DNA of 64,000 bases, from positions 1,684,501 through 1,748,500 of the forward strand of contig NZ_CP073747.1 of NCBI RefSeq assembly GCF_024398015.1, read 5' to 3'. This stretch comes from Kordiimonas sp. SCSIO 12610. Its GTDB lineage: Bacteria; Pseudomonadota; Alphaproteobacteria; Sphingomonadales; Kordiimonadaceae. The translations under genes and the position numbers were made by a program. How positions within the stretch are numbered: the first letter of the stretch is position 1; each line of letters starts with the position of its first letter. Below the pieces are notes generated by a model. That model ran no database searches. It worked only from the letters and a program-made list of their open reading frames with translations, and was not told the DNA's origin. Below are positions 56,320 through 64,000 of this stretch, in pieces.

Positions 56320-56683
56320 TCTCTGTCCTCTCGATAGCCTTTATGTCTTCAGTTAGGTGGCTAGCGTTTGTTTTGTTTGACGATTTCTCGCCGCCGTCCA
56401 GGCGTTTTTCATGTTCATATACTTTTTCCAAGATTAAAGAAACAGTATGCAATGCCTCCAGTGGGATAGGGCTATCGATTTCAAATTGATCAAGGATATC
56501 AGTTAGTTCTGAATCTTGGCGAACCTTTACGCCCTCTGCAAAGGCAATATCGAGTATTTTTTCGGCGTTATAGCCTTTGCCCTTGGCGGTAATGCGCGGA
56601 GTGAGGGAGTTGTCATTTTTTTTAACCGCAACCGCTTTGGTTTTTAAAATGTCTGTATGTTCAGGTTTATTGTTCATATCCAT
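56309..56683 (-). CDS. Stand-alone FlhB C-terminal-domain protein (FhlB-like)
   Basis: A 124-residue protein. Residues about 28-90 match the cytoplasmic switch domain of FlhB after its NPTH site: ITAKGKGYNAEKILDIA, then VRQDSELTDILDQFEIDSPIPLEAL and ILEKVYEHE. The NPTH autocleavage motif and all transmembrane helices are missing. Such free domains (FhlB, Bacillus YlqH) occur in some flagellar systems and may replace or modulate the cleaved C-terminus of FlhB. It overlaps fliO by 11 bases. The start codon is uncertain (56683 or 56677). Confidence 0.85.
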   Translation of the reverse strand: MDMNNKPEHTDILKTKAVAVKKNDNSLTPRITAKGKGYNAEKILDIAFAEGVKVRQDSELTDILDQFEIDSPIPLEALHTVSLILEKVYEHEKRLDGGEKSSNKTNASHLTEDIKAIERTENDS

Positions 56684-56744
56684 ATATCAACGTGATCTGG
56701 CCTAGAGATCAAGAATAATTAAAATTTGCCCAATATTTAACATA

Positions 56745-56752
56745 TTAACCAT
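56745..56752. promoter_or_regulatory. CtrA-type half site in the flagellar divergent promoter
   Basis: TTAACCAT, the short CtrA-binding motif described for alphaproteobacteria, lies between the divergent fliO-fliP and flgB operons. Two further TTAA tetramers lie nearby but not at N7 spacing. CckA, encoded 3.6 kb away, is the kinase of the CtrA pathway. Confidence 0.45.
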
Positions 56753-56851
56753 TTTTGTTTAGAACTTGTTAAAATTATATATGTCATGTTAAGATGTTGA
56801 TAACTATATATAGTACGCTTGTTCAGAAAAAGAAAAGGTTGGCACACAGTT

Positions 56852-57286
56852 ATGGAAACAAATGCTCTACCTATCATGGCTGCACTTAAAAAGCGCTTGA
56901 AATGGCTCAATGCCAATCAAAGCGTCGTCAGTCAGAATATCGCGAATGCTGACACGCCGGGCTACCGTGCGAAAAAACTTGCTGAACAGGATTTTTCAAG
57001 CTTGGTAGACGGGCTGACTAATACCCAGTCCAGAATGTCTGCAACGAGCACTTTGGCGCTGAAAACAAGTGACGCGAGGCATTTGAGTGCTGGTGGGACG
57101 ACACAGGGTATCGCTTCCGCATCAGAAGACAAAAGCGTAGAAGAAACACCAGATGGTAACGCTGTTGTTCTCGAAGAAGAGATGCTAAAGCTTGCAGATA
57201 ATCAAATGCAATATGGTTTAGCAATTAATTTATACCGCAAGAATGCGGGGCTGTTGAAGTCAGCCATTGGTCAGAATGAGGGCTAG
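56852..57286 (+). CDS. flgB: Flagellar proximal rod protein FlgB
   Basis: A 144-residue rod protein with the N-terminal NQSVVSQNIANADTPGYRAKKL signature and a C-terminal helix LADNQMQYGLAINLYRKNAGLLKSAIG. Rod proteins are exported by the flagellar type III apparatus without a cleaved signal. ATG 56852 has AAGG upstream; in-frame upstream codons are unsupported. First of flgB-flgC-fliE-fliQ-fliR-flhB. Confidence 0.95.
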   Translation: METNALPIMAALKKRLKWLNANQSVVSQNIANADTPGYRAKKLAEQDFSSLVDGLTNTQSRMSATSTLALKTSDARHLSAGGTTQGIASASEDKSVEETPDGNAVVLEEEMLKLADNQMQYGLAINLYRKNAGLLKSAIGQNEG

Positions 57287-57328
57287 AATAGCACCAGATT
57301 TCTAAAACGATTAAGTTGGATACGAACA

Positions 57329-57736
57329 ATGGATCTTCAAAAAGCAATGATGACATCTGCGTCTGGGCTCAGGGCTCAGTCGATACGCATGCGTGTTATC
57401 TCGGAAAATATTGCAAACTCTGATTCTGTTGCAACTGGACCGGGTGCTGACCCTTATCGGAGAAAGCTCGTCACTTTTAAAAGTGAGCTTGATCGGGAAC
57501 TGGGTGTCGAGACGGTAGAAGCCAATGATATCCAATTTGACAGGTCTGATTTTGGCCAGCGCTATGATCCAGGTAATCCTGCCGCAGACGCTGCTGGTTA
57601 CATAAAAACAACAAATGTTAATGGCCTTATTGAAGCGATGGATATGCAGCAGGCGCAGCGGACTTATCAGTCAAATCTGAATGCGTTAGAGGGCTCGCGC
57701 AGAATGGCGACCTTAACGCTTGAATTGCTAAGATAG
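57329..57736 (+). CDS. flgC: Flagellar proximal rod protein FlgC
   Basis: A 135-residue rod protein: RVISENIANSDSVATGPGADPYRRKLVTF near the N-terminus and MDMQQAQRTYQSNLNALEGSRRMATLTLELLR at the end are FlgC signatures. Gap to flgB 42 bases and to fliE 10 bases. Confidence 0.96.
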   Translation: MDLQKAMMTSASGLRAQSIRMRVISENIANSDSVATGPGADPYRRKLVTFKSELDRELGVETVEANDIQFDRSDFGQRYDPGNPAADAAGYIKTTNVNGLIEAMDMQQAQRTYQSNLNALEGSRRMATLTLELLR

Positions 57737-57746
57737 GAGGTCATTC

Positions 57747-58067
57747 ATGAATGTGAAACAATTGGATGCCGTTAATGCCTATTCACAGGCATCACAGAAT
57801 TTTCAAAATTTGGCCACCTCAGGCGATGACGGTGATGTTGTAAAAACCGGGTCAGCATTCGCCGACCTCGTGAGCGATCAAATTGGGCAGGTTCGTGAAG
57901 CAACCGCAACCGCTGAGATAACAAGCGCTCAATCCCTAACTGGGCAGGCTGATCTTGTTGACGTTGTAACATCGGTTTCTAACGCCGAATTAGTCGTTGA
58001 TACAGTGGTTGCCGTGCGCGACCGCGTGATTTCTGCCTATAATGATATTTTAAAAATGCCGATATGA
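57747..58067 (+). CDS. fliE: Flagellar hook-basal body complex protein FliE
   Basis: A 106-residue protein joining the MS ring and rod. SAFADLVSDQIGQVREATATAE and the C-terminal NAELVVDTVVAVRDRVISAYNDILKMPI match FliE. An AGGAGG ribosome-binding site precedes the ATG. Confidence 0.95.
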   Translation: MNVKQLDAVNAYSQASQNFQNLATSGDDGDVVKTGSAFADLVSDQIGQVREATATAEITSAQSLTGQADLVDVVTSVSNAELVVDTVVAVRDRVISAYNDILKMPI

Positions 58068-58117
58068 TTGCCGTGCAATTTTATCATGTCTGTTTAATCT
58101 CTTTGTGAGTAAGCCAT

Positions 58118-58384
58118 ATGAATGGTGCTGAAGTCCTCGATATCGCGAGAGACGCAATTTATGTGTTGTTGGTCATGTCTGGGCCTTTACTCGGAATTGG
58201 ATTGGTTGTCGGACTTGTCATTGCTTTTTTCCAGGCGCTTACACAAATTCAGGAAATGACGCTGACATTTGTACCCAAAATCATCGCTGTATTTTTGACA
58301 TTGTTATTGCTTTTGCCTTTCCTTGGTCAGACCATGAATAGCTTTATGGGCCGATTGATGGAACGTGCCGTTAGTGGTGGCTAA
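58118..58384 (+). CDS. fliQ: Flagellar export protein FliQ
   Basis: An 88-residue protein with two transmembrane helices; GLVVGLVIAFFQALTQIQEMTLTFVPKI is the family core. Part of the export gate with FliP and FliR. fliR starts two bases after its stop codon. Confidence 0.96.
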   Translation: MNGAEVLDIARDAIYVLLVMSGPLLGIGLVVGLVIAFFQALTQIQEMTLTFVPKIIAVFLTLLLLLPFLGQTMNSFMGRLMERAVSGG

Positions 58385-58386
58385 CG

Positions 58387-59145
58387 GTGCTTGATAGCTT
58401 TCTACCGCAGGAAATTTTTGGTGTTCTTTTGGTAATGACGCGTTTTGCGCCGTTGGTAATGGTGATGCCGGTTTTGGGGGAACAATCTATCCCGCGGCGT
58501 GTGCGGGTTAGTTTTTCTTTTCTATTGTCGATTGTTATATATAGTGCTGTGCGTGATCAGCTCGTTGCCTTACCCCCAACGGTTTTTGAATTGCTGACAC
58601 TCATTGTTCGTGAGTTCATGGTGGGCCTGATTATAGGGCTAATGGCTCGTGTTTTAATGGCTTCCACGCATGTTGCGGGAACAGTTATTGCATTTCAGAC
58701 GGGCTTAGCGTCCGCGCAGCAATTTGATCCGAACCAGGGCGGGCAAAGTGCAATTGTTGCGTCTTTTATGACCGTAACAGCGATAACATTGATTGTCGTC
58801 ACTGATCTACATCATTTGATGATTATGGGGTTGGTAAATAGCTATAATCGCTTTCCTGTCGACGATGTTATCCAATTTGCCGATTTTGCTGGGGTGGCTA
58901 TATATTATGTTGTAGAAGCTTTCGAACTTGGAATTCGCCTCTCGGCTCCGTTCTTGATATATGCCTTGGTTTATAACTTGGGCTTAGGTTTGATTGCCCG
59001 CTTGATGCCGCAGTTTCAGGTATTTTTTGTTGGTATGCCGGCCAATGTGTATATGGGTTTTTTGTTACTCATGTTGTTAATCGGTTCGATAATGACATTG
59101 TTCCTGGAAAGGGTTCAGGAATATCTTTTGCAGTTTTTAGGGTAA
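58387..59145 (+). CDS. fliR: Flagellar export protein FliR
   Basis: A 252-residue protein with about six transmembrane helices, starting at GTG. REFMVGLIIGLMARVLMASTHVAGTVIAFQTGLASAQQFDP is a FliR signature. It completes the FliP5Q4R1 gate. Typical length. Confidence 0.95.
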   Translation: MLDSFLPQEIFGVLLVMTRFAPLVMVMPVLGEQSIPRRVRVSFSFLLSIVIYSAVRDQLVALPPTVFELLTLIVREFMVGLIIGLMARVLMASTHVAGTVIAFQTGLASAQQFDPNQGGQSAIVASFMTVTAITLIVVTDLHHLMIMGLVNSYNRFPVDDVIQFADFAGVAIYYVVEAFELGIRLSAPFLIYALVYNLGLGLIARLMPQFQVFFVGMPANVYMGFLLLMLLIGSIMTLFLERVQEYLLQFLG

Positions 59146-59154
59146 GGACACGCT

Positions 59155-60261
59155 ATGGCTGATGAAGATGATGCTCAGAAAACCGAAGAGCCCACGCCCA
59201 AAAAATTACAGGACGCCCTTGAAAAAGGGGATGTGCCCACGAGCCAGGAATTTAAAACCTGGTTCATTCTACTGGCTGCAACAATTCTGATTTTTTCTGC
59301 GTCTTCGTTAATTGCCTCAAATATTGTTGGTTACCTCGGTAATTTCCTAACGCAAATCCATGAAATTCAGGCGGATACTGGTGGCTTACAAGGCCCACTA
59401 ATGGATATGATGTGGGAAGTTTTTCTTATTCTTATGATCCCAATGGGCGCCTTTATTATTGCAGGCCTCGCGGGCAATATGACACAGCATAAATTCATTT
59501 TTACCTTTGAAAAAATGAAGCCAAAGCTAAGTAAAATTTCACCACTGAGTGGCTTTAAGCGTATTTTTGGTATGCGCATTTTGGTAGAGTTCGGAAAAAT
59601 AACAGGCAAGCTTCTAACCGTCGGCGGCGCAGTTGTTATTGTTGTATGGCCAGAGCGTGATCGCTTGGATACGTTAATGTATGTGCCAATTCCTGAACTT
59701 ATGGAGTTTATGCAGGTTATTTCGTTGCGCTTGTTTGTTGGCGTTTTGGTGGTTTTAACGATTATCGCTGCATTGGATTACAGCTACCAAAAATTCGAAC
59801 ACACCAAGAAGCTGAAAATGACTAAGCAAGAAGTGAAAGATGAGCATAAACAAACAGATGGTGATCCTCAGGTTAAAGCGCGCTTGCGTCAAATTCGGCA
59901 GGAGAGAGCGCGGCAAAGAATGATGTCAGCAGTTCCTGATGCTGATGTGGTGATTACAAACCCCACACATTATGCTGTTGCGATCGAATATAAGCATGGT
60001 CAAATGGATGTTCCAAGGTTACTTGCGAAGGGAATTGACGAAGTTGCTATGCGCATTCGGGAAGTTGCTGATGAACATAATATTCCGATTGTAGAGAACC
60101 CGCCGCTAGCGCGCGCGTTGCATGCTGGTGTCGAACTTGAGCAAGAGGTACCGCCAGAGCATTATAAAGCTGTTGCTGAAGTGATCGGATATATTATGAA
60201 ATTGGAGAAGGCTGGGGTTAGGGCACGCAAAAAGGTTGTTACCTCTATGCCTGGTGTCTAA
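59155..60261 (+). CDS. flhB: Flagellar export switch protein FlhB
   Basis: A 368-residue export-gate protein: four transmembrane helices, then a cytoplasmic domain. The autocleavage motif NPTH is intact, with Asn269 at the same number as in Salmonella FlhB. The full C-terminal switch domain is present, so the extra FlhB-like domain encoded by the divergent operon is additional rather than a detached part. Confidence 0.96.
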   Translation: MADEDDAQKTEEPTPKKLQDALEKGDVPTSQEFKTWFILLAATILIFSASSLIASNIVGYLGNFLTQIHEIQADTGGLQGPLMDMMWEVFLILMIPMGAFIIAGLAGNMTQHKFIFTFEKMKPKLSKISPLSGFKRIFGMRILVEFGKITGKLLTVGGAVVIVVWPERDRLDTLMYVPIPELMEFMQVISLRLFVGVLVVLTIIAALDYSYQKFEHTKKLKMTKQEVKDEHKQTDGDPQVKARLRQIRQERARQRMMSAVPDADVVITNPTHYAVAIEYKHGQMDVPRLLAKGIDEVAMRIREVADEHNIPIVENPPLARALHAGVELEQEVPPEHYKAVAEVIGYIMKLEKAGVRARKKVVTSMPGV

Positions 60262-60370
60262 GGCGTATTTTCTCTTGAAGATCAATAGACTTGCTTTTGA
60301 AAAGCGAGTGCGTAATGTCTAGGCTTTGATATATTTATTGTCATGCTTTTATACTGTTAGGGTATTGAAT

Positions 60371-62773
60371 ATGGAAACACGGTTACCGCAGCCAAAATTA
60401 GAGAATATCTCTAACGGACCTATTCGGACCGAGACAAAATTGCTCTTGTGGGTGTTTGTTGGGTTTTCGAGCGGTACTGGGGTTGCGTTGTTGGCGCTAT
60501 TGGTTTCTGGTTGGGAAACGGCATCGGTTGTTGCTGGGATTTGTCTGATTGCTACAGCTTTAAGTCTGGTTCAATATCTTCACCGTATCGACAAACCGTC
60601 GGTGAAAGCCATTCTACATAATGCTAATCTTGTTCGCAGTTTATCAGGCATGCATGACAAGGCTATTGTCGTTGCGAGCCTGGAAGGGGATTGTTTGGCG
60701 TCTAATGACGCCTTTGATGCACTTTTCTCAACAAAAATCTGGAACCTGCGTGACGTTGTTGATGATGAAATTGAAGACGGTGACTGGGTGGGTTTTTTAG
60801 ATGAAGCGAGCAAAGGCGGGCACGCAGAAATCCGATTGTCGATTGATAACGAAAAGCACGATGCATTTGTTGTTAAGGCACAACGAATTGATTCCGCAGT
60901 TATCTTTGAATTTCTGCCAATCGATACTGATGCACCAATAAAAGAAGCAATTGAGAGTATTACACCTGCGGTAACGCAATGGCTAACGGAAAGCGGCCAT
61001 GGGGTACTTGTATCTGATATTACTGGTAATGTTCGCTATTCAGGCGGCGCTATTTCGAATTGGTTCGATTATGCGGACCAGGATATCTCCTCTGATTTAT
61101 CCCTCGAAAGTAATGGTAGAAAGCTTGTTTTTGCTGGCAATGATCATAAAAAGAATTCAGTAGATATTGAAACTGTGACGGGGCCAATATCAAATGATGG
61201 CCAAGATGTTGGTTTTATACATTTTCTGACGCGTCTTGATGCTGCCCTAAAGCATGTAGTTCAGGTTGATTCTGAATTTATTATTGATGCTATTTTTGAT
61301 GAAGCCCCGCTTTCGGTCGCGATTGTATCTGAAGATTGTTCGATAAAAGAATTAAATGCCAGCCTGAAATCTCATATGGCGGGCGCAGACCTTGATACAG
61401 GGGATTCAATCTTATCCTTAATCCATAAGGATGATCGGGACGAATTCACCTCAATAATTTCAGATATATACAAAGGGCGTAGTCCAGCGCTGCCATTGGA
61501 TGTTCGTTTTAATGTACACCCACAAAGGGTGGGGCAGGTCTTTTTCTCTTCGATATTGAATAACGGAGAGAAATATGTGGTGCTCTATATTAATGATACT
61601 ACTCAGGAAAAAAGCTTAGAACGCCAATTTGTACAAGCGCAGAAAATGCAGGCTGTGGGGCAACTGGCTGGTGGTGTTGCCCACGACTTTAATAACCTTC
61701 TGACAGCGATCATTGGGTTCTGTGATTTATTGTTGGTGCGCCATGATGCTGGGGACCAAAGTTTTTCTGATATTATTCAAATCAAACAGAATGCCAACCG
61801 CGCGGCCAACCTCGTTCGGCAATTGTTAGCCTTTTCAAGGCAACAGACTTTGAGGCCAAAAGTTCTGATGATAACTGATATTTTGGCGGAGCTATCTAAC
61901 CTTCTTCGTCGCTTAATCGGTGAGAGGATAAACCTGAAAGTCATCCATGGGCGTGATTTAAAGCCTGTGAAGGTTGATCAGGGCCAGTTAGAGCAGGTTA
62001 TTATCAACCTGGCTGTTAATGCCCGGGATGCGATGGACGAAAGCGGCGAGCTTGAAATCAGGACTAGTTTAATCGGCCCAGACCATGAGATTGTGAATAA
62101 GTATGATATCGTTACACCTGACGAATATATAATGGTGCAGGTCATCGATGACGGCTGCGGTATCAGCAAAGATAATCTTGGAAAAATCTTTGAGCCTTTC
62201 TTTACAACCAAAGAGGTAGGGCAGGGCACAGGCCTTGGACTTGCAACAGTCTATGGTATCGTCAAGCAAACTGGCGGTTATGTATTTGCCGAATCTGAAG
62301 TTGGAAAAGGCACAACCTTCTTCCTGCTATTGAAGGCACACACCCCGTCTGAGCAGGAAGCCATAGAGGCTAATCAAAAAATTGAAGAAGCACCTGCGCG
62401 TGATCTCACCGGCAAGGGCACAATCTTGATTGTTGAGGATGAGGACCCCGTGCGAATGTTTGCATCCCGCGCTTTAACAAACAAAGGCTATACCGTTTTA
62501 GAGGCAGTGAGCGGCGAACACGGCCTTGAAGTTCTAATTGAACATGAAGGTGAAGTTGACCTTCTTATTTCTGATGTCGTTATGCCCCAAATGGATGGTC
62601 CAGCCCTTGTTGCAGAGGCGCGTAAACGCTTACCGAATTTACCGGTCATTTTTGTTTCCGGTTATGCTGAGGATATGGTTCGTAAAGATTTAGAAGATGA
62701 AGATTTTCATTTCTTACCAAAGCCATTTTCGCTAAAAGAACTAGCAGAAAATGTAAAAACTATTCTTCAATAA
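60371..62773 (+). CDS. cckA: Hybrid histidine kinase CckA
   Basis: An 800-residue cell-cycle kinase. Two N-terminal transmembrane helices (about 22-46 and 50-68), two PAS-like regions (about 95-185 and 305-410), HisKA with phospho-acceptor His438 in [14 protein letters not shown], ATPase domain with DDGCGIS and [13 protein letters not shown], and a C-terminal receiver with Asp735 in [12 protein letters not shown]. In alphaproteobacteria CckA passes phosphate through ChpT to CtrA and CpdR. ATG 60371 is chosen; 15 upstream codons lack support. Between flhB and recA. Confidence 0.93.
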   Translation: METRLPQPKLENISNGPIRTETKLLLWVFVGFSSGTGVALLALLVSGWETASVVAGICLIATALSLVQYLHRIDKPSVKAILHNANLVRSLSGMHDKAIVVASLEGDCLASNDAFDALFSTKIWNLRDVVDDEIEDGDWVGFLDEASKGGHAEIRLSIDNEKHDAFVVKAQRIDSAVIFEFLPIDTDAPIKEAIESITPAVTQWLTESGHGVLVSDITGNVRYSGGAISNWFDYADQDISSDLSLESNGRKLVFAGNDHKKNSVDIETVTGPISNDGQDVGFIHFLTRLDAALKHVVQVDSEFIIDAIFDEAPLSVAIVSEDCSIKELNASLKSHMAGADLDTGDSILSLIHKDDRDEFTSIISDIYKGRSPALPLDVRFNVHPQRVGQVFFSSILNNGEKYVVLYINDTTQEKSLERQFVQAQKMQAVGQLAGGVAHDFNNLLTAIIGFCDLLLVRHDAGDQSFSDIIQIKQNANRAANLVRQLLAFSRQQTLRPKVLMITDILAELSNLLRRLIGERINLKVIHGRDLKPVKVDQGQLEQVIINLAVNARDAMDESGELEIRTSLIGPDHEIVNKYDIVTPDEYIMVQVIDDGCGISKDNLGKIFEPFFTTKEVGQGTGLGLATVYGIVKQTGGYVFAESEVGKGTTFFLLLKAHTPSEQEAIEANQKIEEAPARDLTGKGTILIVEDEDPVRMFASRALTNKGYTVLEAVSGEHGLEVLIEHEGEVDLLISDVVMPQMDGPALVAEARKRLPNLPVIFVSGYAEDMVRKDLEDEDFHFLPKPFSLKELAENVKTILQ

Positions 62774-62813
62774 CAACACGTTAGCGTGATATTGTTCTTG
62801 TGATAAAGAAAAA

Positions 62814-62828
62814 GAACAAAAATAGAAC
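62814..62828. promoter_or_regulatory. LexA binding site (SOS box) of recA
   Basis: GAAC-AAAAATA-GAAC, the reverse complement of the alphaproteobacterial LexA consensus GTTC-N7-GTTC, lies 84 bases before the recA start. A degenerate second copy (GAAC-N7-GTAC) begins at 62848. Confidence 0.85.
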
Positions 62829-62912
62829 AATTTATATTGCTATATAAGAACAAATAGAGTACATAACAGTCATTGCAACTTCCAACAGCCTGTGGAATAA
62901 GGAGTGATATTT

Positions 62913-63980
62913 ATGTCTATGCCCGAACTACAATTGGTAAAAGGATCTTCAATGGATAAGACAAAGGCCTTAGAGGCTGCACTCAGTCAGATTGATCGAG
63001 CTTTTGGAAAAGGCTCCGTAATGAAGCTTGGTCAAGGGGGAATGAACGCCGAAATTGAAGCCATATCTACGGGTTCCCTGAATTTGGATATCGCGCTCGG
63101 AATAGGTGGTTTTCCAAAAGGCCGCATCATTGAAATCTACGGCCCTGAAAGTTCCGGTAAGACGACATTGGCGTTGCACGCTGTAGCGGAATGTCAAAAG
63201 GCTGGTGGTATTGCCGCATTCGTTGATGCCGAGCATGCATTAGACCCTGTATACGCGAAGAAAATTGGCGTTGATGTGAATGAATTACTGGTCAGTCAAC
63301 CAGATGCTGGTGAACAAGCGCTCGAAATTGCTGATACCTTGGTACGCTCTGGTGCTGTTGATATTTTGGTTGTGGACTCTGTTGCAGCCCTAACGCCGCG
63401 TGCTGAACTGGAAGGCGAAATGGGGGATAGCCATGTTGGCCTGCAAGCACGTTTGATGAGTCAGGCCTTGAGAAAACTCACTGGGTCAATTTCTCGTTCA
63501 AATACGATTGTTATTTTCATTAACCAGATCAGAATGAAAATCGGCGTTATGTATGGTAGCCCGGAAACGACAACAGGTGGTAATGCACTGAAGTTCTATG
63601 CTTCTGTTCGTTTGGATATCCGCAGAATTGGTCAGATTAAAGACAAAGACGAGATTGTCGGTAATTCAACCCGGGTGAAGGTTGTGAAGAATAAAGTCGC
63701 ACCACCGTTTAAGCAGGTTGAGTTCGATATTATGTACGGCGAGGGCGTTTCCAAAACCGGTGAGATACTAGACCTTGGTGTCAAGGCTGGCGTGGTTGAG
63801 AAATCGGGTTCCTGGTATAGTTACTCGAGCCAGCGTATCGGACAAGGCCGTGAAAACGCGAAACGTTTCCTTACCGAAAATGTCGATATTGCGAATGAAA
63901 TCGAAAATGCGATCCGTGCGAATGCGGGCCTCGTTAACGAAGCAATGTTAACGAAGCCTGGTGATGAGGGCGATGATTAA
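62913..63980 (+). CDS. recA: Recombinase RecA
   Basis: A 355-residue RecA: recombination, LexA co-protease. Walker A is GPESSGKTT, and [30 protein letters not shown] covers the L2 loop and surrounding strand. Start: ATG 62913 with AAGGAG eight bases upstream; GTG 62904 and ATG 62919 are alternatives. The acidic tail ends GDEGDD. Under SOS control by the upstream LexA box. Confidence 0.98.
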   Translation: MSMPELQLVKGSSMDKTKALEAALSQIDRAFGKGSVMKLGQGGMNAEIEAISTGSLNLDIALGIGGFPKGRIIEIYGPESSGKTTLALHAVAECQKAGGIAAFVDAEHALDPVYAKKIGVDVNELLVSQPDAGEQALEIADTLVRSGAVDILVVDSVAALTPRAELEGEMGDSHVGLQARLMSQALRKLTGSISRSNTIVIFINQIRMKIGVMYGSPETTTGGNALKFYASVRLDIRRIGQIKDKDEIVGNSTRVKVVKNKVAPPFKQVEFDIMYGEGVSKTGEILDLGVKAGVVEKSGSWYSYSSQRIGQGRENAKRFLTENVDIANEIENAIRANAGLVNEAMLTKPGDEGDD

Positions 63981-64000
63981 ACACATCCAAAACGGGTAGA

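Noticed and set aside
1-64000. Prophage, integrative element, toxin-antitoxin, restriction or CRISPR system
   Set aside because: I looked for integrases, transposases, direct-repeat arrays, helicase-nuclease pairs and small paired genes and saw none; the window reads as core and metabolic chromosome.

Overview
The window is a gene-dense chromosomal stretch of an alphaproteobacterium with moderate to low GC. The evidence is a complete GTTC-N7-GTTC-type SOS box (seen as GAAC-N7-GAAC) in front of recA, the hybrid kinase CckA between flhB and recA, and a CtrA-type half site (TTAACCAT) in the divergent flagellar promoter region. I cannot fix the order or genus from sequence alone. The gene content suggests an aerobic, motile heterotroph living on fatty acids and amino acids. 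I saw no rRNA, tRNA, CRISPR array, phage, integrase or transposase gene.

Layout. 1-3966: end of an unidentified gene, a DJ-1/PfpI protein, then on the minus strand TesB thioesterase, a class II aldolase and a MATE transporter. 4330-13257: one long operon for beta-oxidation of an unknown acyl substrate (two paired acyl-CoA dehydrogenases, acyl-CoA ligase, a third ACAD, SDR, MaoC hydratase, an MFE-2-like SDR, thiolase), closed by a strong terminator and followed by a quinone oxidoreductase-like gene. 14332-14409: a 78-bp composite palindromic repeat. 14460-19662: TPR membrane protein, then a patatin/acyl-CoA ligase/SDR lipid operon. 19834-25042: hybrid histidine kinase, a DUF885 metallopeptidase-like protein and three tandem paralogous PAS_5 proteins.

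25122-43011 is mainly amino-acid metabolism: cysteine synthase; Lrp regulator divergent from alanine dehydrogenase and asparaginase; an EAL protein; a MarR regulator divergent from a phenylalanine/tyrosine operon (hppD, VOC protein, fahA, maiA, phhA; no hmgA here); leucine dehydrogenase; and the leucine operon liuBCDA divergent from a LysR regulator. 43259-55021: an RND efflux pair, threonine dehydratase, alpha/beta hydrolase, DoxX-like protein, peptide release factor 3, a PhyH-like oxygenase, a VOC protein, an SMP-30-like protein and a GPP34-domain protein.

55113-63980: flagellar export and proximal-rod genes (a stand-alone FlhB C-terminal-domain protein, fliO, fliP on the minus strand; flgB, flgC, fliE, fliQ, fliR, flhB on the plus strand), then cckA and SOS-controlled recA.

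Most genes have clear family assignments. The less ordinary points are several strong palindromic operator candidates (hppD/MarR, Lrp/ald, ilvA, RND leader), the triplicated PAS_5 genes, a GPP34 gene behind fliP, a free FlhB-switch domain in front of fliO, and a beta-oxidation operon whose enzyme set resembles steroid or isoprenoid side-chain catabolism. I found no clear candidate for a wholly new defence or mobile system.
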